The notes under the pieces are model-generated. The model was given only the letters and a program-made list of their open reading frames with translations. It was not told where the DNA came from and did no database searches. This document shows positions 7,646 through 15,996 of a DNA stretch of 64,000 bases, piece by piece; positions within the stretch are counted from its first letter, which is position 1; each line of letters opens with the position of its first letter. The position numbers and the translations under genes are program-made. Location: NCBI GenBank assembly GCA_031256825.1, contig JAIRPV010000004.1:1-64000 (forward strand). Direction: 5' to 3'. Source of the stretch: Oscillospiraceae bacterium (GTDB lineage: Bacteria > Bacillota > Clostridia > Oscillospirales > Acutalibacteraceae).

Positions 7646-10600
7646 CTAGCTGCTCACAGGCGGCATCTCGTTGATTACGCCGGTCTCGGCATGCACCCAG
7701 GGCACGTCGTCGCGGGTGTTCCGGAAGGCAAACACCGGGCTGCCCTCCGTGATCCGCCTCGTTACTGCGCGCGCGGCAATTGCAGCGCCCGGGTTGTCGC
7801 CCGCCAAAGCCGCCTGATGAAGGGTATAGCGCCAATTGCTGTCCAGTTCCGTCACACGGTACCAGCCCATGGGCACGGCGGCGGAATCAATCGAGTCGCT
7901 CATCTGGCCGCTTTGCACATGCAGCACGCTGTAAAATGTGCGCTCCACATCTCCCGCGCTCGCGCCGTTTCCCAAGTACTCAATTCGGAAGACAAAGCGT
8001 TCGGTTTGCCCGGCGGCCAGATTCAGCGTTTTGCGGATCGTAAAGCTCACCTCGTCCGGTTCCCGGGCATAAACATAGATAAAATCGTAGTTGTCATCCG
8101 CGCTGGGCACCAGCGGCGCGGGCGGATCGCCGGGAATGAGGGGGGCGCTGTCGTCGTCGCCCTCCCGGTAGCCAATATAAGTCCAGGGGTGGCCGGCGCC
8201 GCTGGGGATTGTGGCGGGCGGATGGCCCGTAAAGCTTGCGCCGGGCATGAGCATCGTTACAACAGGCGGCTTTAAATCCAAAAACGGCGCCTCATCCGGG
8301 TGGAAATATTCGGTGATGCGATAGCGGACATTCGGCACCGAAATCGCCGCGTGCACAACGCCCAGCTGTGTTTCCGTCACAGTTTCCAGGTCCGCCGGGT
8401 ACTGCGGATCACCAGGCTCCACCACCCAGGCGTAGCCATCAGCGTCCACAATCACATAACAATGGGTGTCCAACCCGCCGCGGATGATTTTGATGTTATT
8501 GTAATTGTGCGGCCCCCCGTTGAGGAGCAGCGCGCCGCCGCGCGTTTCGAAGTGGTAATCGGCAATTTCTCCGCTGGTTTCTTTCAGCGTATAAAAGCCA
8601 TCCACCATGGGCGGGAACACAATGCTCAGATCGCCCATGCTGTTGGTGGTATAAGTGCCAATCAGCGCGTTGTCGGAATCCCGGTACAACTTAAATTCTA
8701 TCCCCGCAAGCGCCGCCCCGCTGCTGGTTTCGTATTTATGCAAATCGAGCTTATATTCCGGCTTTTTGTCGCGCGCGGGAATATTCGCCACCCAGGTCGA
8801 TACCGTCTGGCCGATGGGGTTCGTTGTGTTGATGGCTGTCACCGTAATCTGATTCTGCACATAAAGATCCTGCACGCCGGGCAGATACCCCACCTGATCC
8901 ACGCCCTGCATGTGCTGATCGAACACGCGCAGCGTGCCGCCCCCATCTTTTGTGAACGCCACATAAAACGGCGTGGGATCCACCATATAGCCATCCGGCG
9001 CCTGGCGCTCGGTCACGCAATAATATCCGTAATCGATCTCGCAGTAATTGAGCGGGTTTTCGTTGCAGCGGATCATGTTGCCGTAGCCGTAGGCCATGCC
9101 GGAAAAACCAGCCGCCTGGAATGTCTCTGTGCTAACGGTTGTGTCGAATTTTTCCACCTGATAGATAGCGCCCGTCCAGCGGGGAATATAGGTCGCCGGA
9201 TCGGTGACTTCCTGCCCCAGAATCGGCTGGCTGCCGTCCTCGTTGCGCTTGTCGATCACAATGCGGGCATAGGGCTTGGTGGGGTCAGGGCTGTTCATGA
9301 TTTGCGCCGTATAGGTCAGCGTATAGCCGTCGGATGTGTATGTCTCGCCCAGGTTCATCTTTTTGGCCGGGAAGGAGAACGTGGGATCATTTTCGTAGAG
9401 CATGAACTGGCCGTTCTGGAACAGGCCGTACCAGGTGCGCTCCAGGTTTTCGGGGATATCATAATATTCCGGCGCGGAAATTTCCTTCAGCACATAACTG
9501 CCTGGTTTGAGCTGCATGGCAAACGTTTTCCCAAAGTCGCCGTTCACATTGTTCAGCGTTTCCGAGAGCCAGCCGGTATAGGTCACGTCGGTCAGATCGC
9601 TGTAAATCGTGGGGCTGTACCAAAGCCGGAACGACGTGCCGTTGAGCGTGATAGGGTAGTTGGCAATGTTGGTCAGTTTGCGCAGGTTTAAGTAATATCG
9701 GTTCTGGTAAGAGATCACCCAGTCGTCGTCCTTTGTCCCGCCCCAGTCGAACTGATATGGCGAAGCGCTGCCAATCACAGGGCTTTTCAGGGGCATCAGT
9801 TTAACGTCGTTGTGATAAACCCCCTCGTCCAGAGCGTTCACGCGGTAGTAAAAGCTAAATGTCTGGTGCGCGGGGTAATCCATCAGGATCGTCGTGCCGC
9901 CCGAGCCGGAACCCGCCACGGCGTAGTTGCTGTTCCAGATGGTTCTAAACGCGCCGCCTTCATAAACAAAAAGATCGTTCAGCGAAACGGGGCTGGTCGC
10001 GCCGTTATAGTAGTCGTGCACATAGATGCGCTGGCGCGGGTTCGGTCCCGTGTTGTTCAGCGTCGGCACCCAGGGCGTGGCTGTTGCGTATTTCCACGTG
10101 GTCGCCGTGCCCGTACCAATGCTCAGCCCCATGTTCGTGCCAAACAGCGTTGTCGCGGTTGCCGCGGAGTTGAGCGTGTAAGCCGTTGCCGGGGTTCCGA
10201 AGGTGTTGGTGTTGATCGTTCCGTCAAAGTAGTTGTTGGAAATTTCGGTCGAAAATTGCCCGCTGCCGCCCGCGTCCCAATAAACGCCGCTCGTCCCTTG
10301 GCTGGAAGCCGTGATTGTGCCCCGAAAGAAATTGTACCGCGCTGTGACGTTACAGTGTTCCATCCCGGCCAGGCCAAGAACTTGGGAACCGTTGAGCGTC
10401 ATATTGACAACGTTGCGAACCAGAGATACACTTCCGCTCCCGTTATATCCGTAAAAAAGCCCTGCCGCGCTGCCGGTTATCTGCCCGGAAACCAGACAAT
10501 CAGAAATGCCTACGCCTGAAAAATAGTTGGTTGCCACAATTCCAGCCGCCTCGCCTGTGGTCTCCAGTCTCACCCTGGCTTCGCTCATTCTCACTATCAT

Positions 10601-12919
10601 CGCAGGGCTGTTGTTCAAAGAAAATGTCTGACCCGGAGCTACGGCAATCAATCCCGCGCCAGCCCGCGTATAAACAGTCAGTCCGCTAAAATCCGCAAAG
10701 CAGTTTTCCGCAGTAAACGTATCGCTGCCCGCGATCAACGTGCCCGCCAAACCGCCGAACGACAACAGCCGTTTGGCGCTGGAATTGTTTACCGTTCCCT
10801 GCGCCTTGCAGCGCCGCAGTGTAGTTGGAACATTTACATTGCTAATAATCCCCCCAAAAACTGCCCCTGCCCGTTGCGGTGTGACGGCAACCGCAGCCGA
10901 ACAATCCTCCACAATCAATCTTCCGGTGTCCACCAGTCCAAACAGCCCGCCAATTCGCCCGGCGGCGCTGTTGATTTCGGAACCCGGCAGCAAATCACAG
11001 GCGGCAATGGGCGGCGTTGCGCTGTTATATGTCGCCACATAGCCAATCAATCCCCCGGTTGAAAAGCCGTAGCCCTGGCTTGCGTTTGCGTAATCCGCTG
11101 TAAACGTCGTGAAGTTGTGCGTGATTTTCATCTTTGCCTGCACGCCATAACATTCATAATCCCCCGCAATGCCCCCAATAACGCCGCCCACCCAGCGCAC
11201 AGTGGTGTTCGGGCCGGCAATGGGATCGTTTGCCGTCAGAGTTCCATCAAGATAAACATTGATCAGCTTTGTGGAGCTTGCGTTGTTAATCAGGGCGCCC
11301 GTATAGCGGTCTTCAAAAGCCGCCGTTCGCGTCTGCGTCATGTTAAACCCCGTGAACTTCAGCCGGTAAATAACCGCGCCCGTACCTGTCTGGTGCAGCA
11401 GGCTGTCGGTCATCGTCCCCGCCGTGAGCGCGTAGCCATTGCCGTCTAATATTTTCGTGTAGGCGTTGCTGGGCGCCGTCCAGGAAGCGGGGAGCGCCAC
11501 GTTGCTCATCAGCTTAATATTATAATTGTTAACAAGCGCGTCTTTCAGCTGCGCCGCAGTGGTAACGAGCGCCACATATTTTTCCTCGTAGGTCGGTAGG
11601 CTGTTGTTCTCCGGGAGCAAATCATAATCCGCCGCCTGAAAAATCAGCTCGGTGCTCTTGGGCTCCGTGGCGCTGACTGTCACTTTGTGGATGGTATTGC
11701 CGCCAGCGGGCAGGCGCAGCACGTCCTGATAAATCCCGTTGGCATTCACCTGGTTGGATTCCGCCACGGTTTTGTCCACCGTCGGGCGCACCCATTCCGC
11801 CTGGGGCGGCGGCGTCCAGGGGGAGCGATAACGCACGTTAAATCGATAAACCGGCTTCTGGGTTTCCGTCTCAATATTGATTTGGTTTTGCGCGTTGGGG
11901 TGGGCAAAAAAACGGTCGGCCAGGATTTTCGTCACAAGCGTTTTTTGCGACGTTGCAACAATGGGGATTTCAATGCCGCCCGCTGCGGCCTCCAAGTTGG
12001 CGTCAGTGGGAACATAATCCACATAAAACGTTTGCCCAATCGCAACCGTTGTCGTTGGCGTGGTAGCGCCCGCAAGATAAAAGCGCACGCGGCTGCCGTC
12101 GGCCGCGTTGGCCGTTGAAAGGCTGAACAGCGGCGCTTCGTTGCGGTTCGGCCCATAGTTCAGCTGCGCCAGCGGCCGCGAAAGCCCGGCGGTGTTCCAG
12201 TCAATTTTATACGGCCCAACGCGGTAGGATCCCGTGGTAACGGCGGCTGGGTGCAGCGGAGGAGAAGCCGAAGTCGCGGCGGCTGTGATATCCGTGCCGT
12301 TATAACCAATCCCTGTATAGCACTGGTTGCCAATGCTCAGCCCCTGCCCGGCGGCAACGGCGCCCCCGCCCAGCGTGCCCGCGACGGAACCGAAATACGT
12401 ATTGTAAGCATCGCTCCAGGGGAACCCCTGGTTTGTGGCGCTGTTGCCAATAGCGGAATATTGCGCGGCGTTGGTGTGCGCAAGCCATGCCCAATAAATG
12501 AACTGCCCGTTGACGAACTTGTTGATGTTGGTGTAGGCAATCATGTAACGCAGGTTCCGGTACTGCGCCACGCTCAGATACGCGTTGTTGAGCATGGCCA
12601 GCAGCGTGGGGTTCCCCGTGCTCTCGTCCGGATCCGTGTTCCTGTAGTAGGTATAGGTGCCCGGCGCGGAGGTATAGTTCCTGTGCGTGCAGAAAGTTGG
12701 GTAATAAATGGGATTGCCAACCCCGTCCGTGCCCTCCATATGATACCGGTTAAACCCGTTGTCGCATCCGCCGACCAGCGTATAATTCCCCGGCACGGTT
12801 TGCAAAACGCCCGCCAGCGTCTTTGGCATAGTCGCGGCAACCAGCGCGCCGGCCAGCACGCAAACCGCCAGCAGCAGCGCCATAAGCGCCTTTGGCCTCC
12901 CATACGGCCTGACTTTCAT
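7646..12919 (-). CDS. Giant adhesin-like protein with possible thioester domain, GLUG-like and Cna_B-like repeats
   Basis: 1757 residues; the second of two close ATGs is chosen because AGAGG lies 8 bases before it and only 3 before the first. Residues 1-35 are a signal peptide. Residues about 40-200 resemble a thioester domain: Cys77 in YPTFCTHRN and Gln139 in NGQFIYWAW are the candidate bond partners. A middle region (about 480-960) has Gly-rich GGLIGY, GGLFGL, GGIISN and GGLAGT turns every 45-60 residues, typical of GLUG-type beta-helices. Residues about 1080-1750 hold several Cna_B-like stalk domains (YVLKEISAPEYYDIPEN; YCVTERQAPDGY; FYTLKETSGEIADY; WYRVTELDSNWRY). No LPxTG motif or membrane anchor is visible at the C-terminus (INEMPPVSS), odd for this class. 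Anchoring by another locus member is possible. Confidence 0.85.
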   Translation of the reverse strand: MKVRPYGRPKALMALLLAVCVLAGALVAATMPKTLAGVLQTVPGNYTLVGGCDNGFNRYHMEGTDGVGNPIYYPTFCTHRNYTSAPGTYTYYRNTDPDESTGNPTLLAMLNNAYLSVAQYRNLRYMIAYTNINKFVNGQFIYWAWLAHTNAAQYSAIGNSATNQGFPWSDAYNTYFGSVAGTLGGGAVAAGQGLSIGNQCYTGIGYNGTDITAAATSASPPLHPAAVTTGSYRVGPYKIDWNTAGLSRPLAQLNYGPNRNEAPLFSLSTANAADGSRVRFYLAGATTPTTTVAIGQTFYVDYVPTDANLEAAAGGIEIPIVATSQKTLVTKILADRFFAHPNAQNQINIETETQKPVYRFNVRYRSPWTPPPQAEWVRPTVDKTVAESNQVNANGIYQDVLRLPAGGNTIHKVTVSATEPKSTELIFQAADYDLLPENNSLPTYEEKYVALVTTAAQLKDALVNNYNIKLMSNVALPASWTAPSNAYTKILDGNGYALTAGTMTDSLLHQTGTGAVIYRLKFTGFNMTQTRTAAFEDRYTGALINNASSTKLINVYLDGTLTANDPIAGPNTTVRWVGGVIGGIAGDYECYGVQAKMKITHNFTTFTADYANASQGYGFSTGGLIGYVATYNSATPPIAACDLLPGSEINSAAGRIGGLFGLVDTGRLIVEDCSAAVAVTPQRAGAVFGGIISNVNVPTTLRRCKAQGTVNNSSAKRLLSFGGLAGTLIAGSDTFTAENCFADFSGLTVYTRAGAGLIAVAPGQTFSLNNSPAMIVRMSEARVRLETTGEAAGIVATNYFSGVGISDCLVSGQITGSAAGLFYGYNGSGSVSLVRNVVNMTLNGSQVLGLAGMEHCNVTARYNFFRGTITASSQGTSGVYWDAGGSGQFSTEISNNYFDGTINTNTFGTPATAYTLNSAATATTLFGTNMGLSIGTGTATTWKYATATPWVPTLNNTGPNPRQRIYVHDYYNGATSPVSLNDLFVYEGGAFRTIWNSNYAVAGSGSGGTTILMDYPAHQTFSFYYRVNALDEGVYHNDVKLMPLKSPVIGSASPYQFDWGGTKDDDWVISYQNRYYLNLRKLTNIANYPITLNGTSFRLWYSPTIYSDLTDVTYTGWLSETLNNVNGDFGKTFAMQLKPGSYVLKEISAPEYYDIPENLERTWYGLFQNGQFMLYENDPTFSFPAKKMNLGETYTSDGYTLTYTAQIMNSPDPTKPYARIVIDKRNEDGSQPILGQEVTDPATYIPRWTGAIYQVEKFDTTVSTETFQAAGFSGMAYGYGNMIRCNENPLNYCEIDYGYYCVTERQAPDGYMVDPTPFYVAFTKDGGGTLRVFDQHMQGVDQVGYLPGVQDLYVQNQITVTAINTTNPIGQTVSTWVANIPARDKKPEYKLDLHKYETSSGAALAGIEFKLYRDSDNALIGTYTTNSMGDLSIVFPPMVDGFYTLKETSGEIADYHFETRGGALLLNGGPHNYNNIKIIRGGLDTHCYVIVDADGYAWVVEPGDPQYPADLETVTETQLGVVHAAISVPNVRYRITEYFHPDEAPFLDLKPPVVTMLMPGASFTGHPPATIPSGAGHPWTYIGYREGDDDSAPLIPGDPPAPLVPSADDNYDFIYVYAREPDEVSFTIRKTLNLAAGQTERFVFRIEYLGNGASAGDVERTFYSVLHVQSGQMSDSIDSAAVPMGWYRVTELDSNWRYTLHQAALAGDNPGAAIAARAVTRRITEGSPVFAFRNTRDDVPWVHAETGVINEMPPVSS

Positions 12920-12932
12920 ATCATACACCTCT

Positions 12933-13091
12933 TTACCCTCGAAAAATATACCCTTGCCCTTCCCCTTTTTGGTTAACGCCCAAACATCCCCGCAGCCGTC
13001 CGCATTTGCGCGCTGTGGCGATTTTTACAATCAGCCCGCCCGCTAATGTTGCCGCCAGAATACCCAGCTCAATCCAGTGCCGCAGTTCCAT
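12933..13091 (-). CDS. Small single-pass membrane protein (52 residues)
   Basis: ATG at 13091 follows AAGGGGAGGGGAAGCGC, a strong ribosome binding site, and the stop overlaps the region supplying the binding site of the giant adhesin gene. The peptide has a hydrophobic segment (ELGILAATLAGGLIVKIA, residues 8-25) and a basic, Gly-rich tail with two Cys (30 and 36). It matches no family that I know. Its tight spacing (18 bp after the Cys-repeat gene, 13 bp before the adhesin start) argues for a translated member of the operon. Confidence 0.65.
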   Translation of the reverse strand: MELRHWIELGILAATLAGGLIVKIATARKCGRLRGCLGVNQKGEGQGYIFRG

Positions 13092-13109
13092 GCGCTTCCC
13101 CTCCCCTTC

Positions 13110-13994
13110 TCAACGCCCGGCCAGCCATTGCAGATACGACAACCGGCCGCGTTTGCCCCAGCGCAAAATCCGCAGATCCCCCGCAATGCCCCAACCCATG
13201 CCCGCCGCCGCGCCTCCCGTGGCGGTCAGCAGAGCAATATCCGCCGTGTAGTTTGCTTTGGGCGGCGGTTCCGGCGGCGGCGCAGCCGTGGTTTGCGGCG
13301 CGGCCGGCCGCATAGCGGGGAGCGGGCGCAGAGCCGCCTCTTCGCTGTGCCCGTTGGCGCAAACCCTGCGGCGCAGGCCTTCCTCCGTTTCGCTTGCCGG
13401 TTTCAACACTTCCCATTCTCCCCAGGCATGCCCCAAAGCGGGAATCCTCTCGCTGTAAGAAGCCCCGCAAGCAACGCAGGTGAACGTTGTTTCCCCCGCG
13501 CTTTCGCATGTGGCCTGTTTTGTGATCTCCGCCGCGTACCGGTGCCCTGCGGCGGGCCTCCCCGCTATTGTTTTGGCCGCGCCGCAGCGGGCGCAGGTTT
13601 GCGTGATCGCGCCGTCTTTGATGCAGGTGGGCGGGGTTTCCGCCGTTTGCCATTGGTGCCCCAGCGCGGGGATGGCTTCTTCCTCCCGGTGCGGGGCGTT
13701 CGCGTAGCTGGTGCAAACCCGGTAACGGCGGCCCGGCTGCGTGCAGGTGGGCGCCAGTTCCGTTTCCCAGGCGCTCCATTCATGCCCTCTGGCCGGAAGC
13801 GTGCGCGTCAGCGTGAAGCCGCAAAGGCGGCAGCAATAAATCGTTTGTCCCTCTTCGGTCTCGGTGGGTTCCCGGGTGGTAATCTCGTAATCGTGCCGCC
13901 CTTCGGCGCAGTTGAACGGTTCCGCGCGCGCGCCGAACGAAAGGCATAGCGCCAGAAGAATGACCCCCAAAAACCCAACCATATTGCGTTTCAT
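13110..13994 (-). CDS. Secreted protein with GHxW/CxxCG repeats
   Basis: 294 residues; the second ATG is preferred because GAGGA abuts the first one. After a signal peptide (1-22, ending SFGARA) come four repeats of about 42 residues with the pattern GHxW, then Cys, Gly, about five residues, and CxxCG (for example PALGHQW...CARCGA and PAAGHRY...CVACGA). Such repeats are widespread in clostridial surface proteins. A Pro-rich stretch (APPPEPPPK) and a hydrophobic region (IALLTATGGAAAGMGWGIAG) end the protein, so it may be held at the membrane. It starts 9 bp after the regulator gene. Confidence 0.8.
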   Translation of the reverse strand: MKRNMVGFLGVILLALCLSFGARAEPFNCAEGRHDYEITTREPTETEEGQTIYCCRLCGFTLTRTLPARGHEWSAWETELAPTCTQPGRRYRVCTSYANAPHREEEAIPALGHQWQTAETPPTCIKDGAITQTCARCGAAKTIAGRPAAGHRYAAEITKQATCESAGETTFTCVACGASYSERIPALGHAWGEWEVLKPASETEEGLRRRVCANGHSEEAALRPLPAMRPAAPQTTAAPPPEPPPKANYTADIALLTATGGAAAGMGWGIAGDLRILRWGKRGRLSYLQWLAGR

Positions 13995-14003
13995 ACTCAT
14001 TCC

Positions 14004-14858
14004 TCAATCGTCGCTCGTCCCCGGGCTTGTTTGCCAGCCGGTTGTCTGCGCAAAACGTTCCAGTGCCCGCCGGACATTCTGGTAATACGTGCGGCCAACC
14101 GGCAGGGTTTTTCCGCCGCGCGTGGCCAGTTCCGTGTAACTCAGGCTGCGGATTTCCTCCAGCGCCACCAGGTAACTGCGATGGATGCGCACGAAACCAA
14201 GGCCGTCGAGCTGCTTTTCAATTCCTTCTAAGCTTGGCGCGTAAAATTCAAAGCTTTTGTCGTCGTAATACACGGTGCATAGCTTCTTATAAATCTCAAG
14301 GTATCGGATGCTGCGCACAGCGATGTTCACCCATTCGCTCGCCGAGGCAAAAAGCACATAGTTCTGCGCGGCCTGCTGCGCCGCCGCGTGCGCCCGCAGC
14401 AAAATCTCCTCAATCTTTTCCGCCGGCGTCTCGCCTTTGATGATATAGTGCAGCGCATCCACGTCATATCCCGCCAAAATATCGGCAACGCTGCGGCTGG
14501 CCGTAAGAAAAACAATCTCGCCATGAAAACCCAGGCTGCGCGCCTGCCGCGCCGCTTCCAGCCCGGAAGGGCCGGGGAACCAGATTTCCAGCAGCAGCAG
14601 CTCCGCAAAATGCTTGTCCGCTGCGTGGAACAAAATTCCGTTGACGTTGCGCAGCTGCATCAGCTCCAGCGCAATGCCGTGCTTGCGCGCCAATTCGCCC
14701 AGCAGCCGGGCGTACCACTCCCGCGCGGCGTCGTCCTGATCGCAAATCGCAACCTTCAAAGCGGCGTCACCTGCCCTTGCCACCCCTCCGGGCCTCTGAT
14801 TTTGCGGCGACAAAGCGCTGAAAAAACAAGCCGGTACAGAAATCGAATTATCATACAT
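14004..14858 (-). CDS. LytTR-type response regulator with Glu at the phospho-acceptor site
   Basis: 284 residues. A receiver domain spans about 34-150: acidic pocket residues in ICDQDD, Thr in VFLTAS, and Lys in HYIIKGE. The acceptor position, normally Asp in a DIxMPGxxG context, is Glu91 in LLLLEIWFPGPSG (codon GAA). A LytTR DNA-binding domain follows (about 182-275: VRSIRYLEIYKK, FVRIHRSYLVAL, LPVGRTYY). The ATG at 14858 follows GGGGAGG by four bases; a TTG at residue 34 with GCAGGTGAC upstream is an alternative and would remove an odd 33-residue extension. No histidine kinase is adjacent. First gene of the surface locus, so its likely regulator. Confidence 0.9.
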   Translation of the reverse strand: MYDNSISVPACFFSALSPQNQRPGGVARAGDAALKVAICDQDDAAREWYARLLGELARKHGIALELMQLRNVNGILFHAADKHFAELLLLEIWFPGPSGLEAARQARSLGFHGEIVFLTASRSVADILAGYDVDALHYIIKGETPAEKIEEILLRAHAAAQQAAQNYVLFASASEWVNIAVRSIRYLEIYKKLCTVYYDDKSFEFYAPSLEGIEKQLDGLGFVRIHRSYLVALEEIRSLSYTELATRGGKTLPVGRTYYQNVRRALERFAQTTGWQTSPGTSDD

Positions 14859-14911
14859 CCTCCCCGCTTATTTTGCTGTCGCTTGGCTTAAACTGCGCTG
14901 TGGCTCCCTCA

Positions 14912-14941
14912 ATAACAGAGCGGTTTTTTCTGGTAAAACAA
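14912..14941 (-). promoter_or_regulatory. Weak promoter before the LytTR gene
   Basis: TTGTTT (14936-14941) and TGTTAT (14912-14917) with an 18-bp spacer on the minus strand. Poor boxes fit a promoter that needs an activator, and the direct repeats just upstream would be placed to help. Inference only. Confidence 0.3.
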
Positions 14942-14947
14942 CGCCGT

Positions 14948-14983
14948 GTTGCGGCACTAAGCGCCGCCGCGTTGTGGCGCTAA
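14948..14983. promoter_or_regulatory. Pair of 13-bp direct repeats, candidate LytTR operator
   Basis: GTTGCGGCACTAA (14948-14960) and GTTGTGGCGCTAA (14971-14983) repeat with a 23-bp period, about two helical turns. LytTR proteins typically bind two direct repeats spaced 21-23 bp. The pair lies between the upstream small-transcript terminator and the LytTR gene. Confidence 0.4.
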
Positions 14984-14991
14984 AGTACAAA

Positions 14992-15026
14992 ATAAAAACC
15001 CGCCAACCGGTTCAACCGTTGGCGGG
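14992..15026 (-). terminator. Strong intrinsic terminator
   Basis: On the minus strand CCCGCCAACGG and CCGGTTGGCGGG form a long stem with a short loop, followed by TTTTTATTTTG. It closes the short transcript that starts near 15160 and insulates it from the LytTR gene. Confidence 0.85.
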
Positions 15027-15160
15027 AAGCAAAACCCCAAAGCAGTGCGGGCGTCTGCGCCGCACAGCCAAATATCTTTTTTTGATACGATTCACAACTG
15101 AACGCCCCTTCAACTTTTGGCGCCTCTGCCGCAGAGTTCCGCACCGTGAATTGCATTTAC
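14999..15160 (-). ncRNA. Candidate small RNA (about 160 nt) with own promoter and terminator
   Basis: A near-consensus promoter (15167-15194) and a strong terminator (14992-15026) bracket about 160 nt without a long reading frame. One tiny frame (GTG at about 15107, 27 residues, basic, MNRIKKRYLAVRRRR) has a GGGG box nine bases upstream, so a leader peptide is an alternative. I do not recognise 6S, SRP, tmRNA or RNase P signatures. The rest of the 14859-15237 gap holds only the promoter and repeats listed separately. Confidence 0.5.
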
Positions 15161-15166
15161 ATACAC

Positions 15167-15194
15167 ATTATAACACGGCTTGCCCAATTGTCAA
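15167..15194 (-). promoter_or_regulatory. Housekeeping promoter of the candidate small RNA
   Basis: TTGACA (15189-15194) and TATAAT (15167-15172), both perfect, with a 16-bp spacer on the minus strand. Confidence 0.8.
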
Positions 15195-15237
15195 GCATTT
15201 TTTTCCACGCCTGCCAATTATTTTATCCCCCCGCGCG

Positions 15238-15996
15238 CTACACAATTCCGCCGCAAAAGCCCAAAAAGAAGCTTCGCTCCTGCGGCGGGCAATAAGAAAG
15301 GTGCGCCGCGGCAATGATCGGCACCCATTTTTGCAGGTATTGCCGCGCGGTGTCGCTCTGTTCGCAGTATTGCGCCAGATAGGCGGCGGCAAGCGGCTCT
15401 CCCCCCTGCCGCAGCAGGCTGAGATAAGTGTTGGCCGCGTCCGCCGAGGCGTTGCCCTGGGTAACGTGCGCCCAGTCGATGATCCAGGCTTCGCCCCCGC
15501 GCAGCAGAACATTCGACGGCACAAAATCCCCGTGGCAAACTTTCAGGTGCGCGGGCATGGCGTCGAGCCGAATGTGCAGTTCATAGCGCGTGGTGGCGTC
15601 CAGCCCGCTAGCGGAAATCCCCCGGTGCAGTTGGTCTTTCTGCCGCCGCAAACGCGGGGCCTGCGCGGCGTGCACCCGTGTTTGCACCGCAACAAACAGC
15701 GCCAGCCATTCCGCTAACCGCGCAGGGTCCTGTTCCATATGCCATTGCAGCGTTTCGCCCTCAATAAAATCCTGAAGGATCGCCCACTGCCCGTCGATTT
15801 TCGTCACTTCATGCAACGGCGGCACGGGCAGCCCGGCCTCCTGCGCCAGCTCCACATTCAGCGCCTCCTCCAGCACGTCGGCCGGGTGCGCTTCGGCTGA
15901 AAACAGCTTGATTTTGTCGCCGCCCCGGCGATAAATCTGCTTGTGCGGACGGGAGCAGATGAGTTCCATGCGGGTACCTGCCCTTTCATTTGACAT
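15238..15996 (-). CDS. Aminoglycoside phosphotransferase/choline kinase-fold protein
   Basis: 252 residues with the kinase catalytic loop HGDFVPSNVLL (about 155-165) and the metal-binding IIDWAHV segment (about 172-178) of the APH family. The N-terminal lobe is short (GDKIKLFSAE with a candidate ATP-contact Lys; EALNVELAQEAGLPVP). The start overlaps the transporter stop as TAATG, so the two are probably translated together. That pairing suggests phosphorylation of the imported substrate, perhaps a sugar or amino alcohol, rather than antibiotic resistance; this is inference. An internal ATG at 15969 is an alternative start. Confidence 0.8.
   Translation of the reverse strand: MSNERAGTRMELICSRPHKQIYRRGGDKIKLFSAEAHPADVLEEALNVELAQEAGLPVPPLHEVTKIDGQWAILQDFIEGETLQWHMEQDPARLAEWLALFVAVQTRVHAAQAPRLRRQKDQLHRGISASGLDATTRYELHIRLDAMPAHLKVCHGDFVPSNVLLRGGEAWIIDWAHVTQGNASADAANTYLSLLRQGGEPLAAAYLAQYCEQSDTARQYLQKWVPIIAAAHLSYCPPQERSFFLGFCGGIV

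Noticed and set aside
15238..15996. Antibiotic resistance (aminoglycoside kinase)
   Set aside because: Translational coupling to a sugar-type transporter and weak likeness beyond the kinase motifs argue for metabolism.
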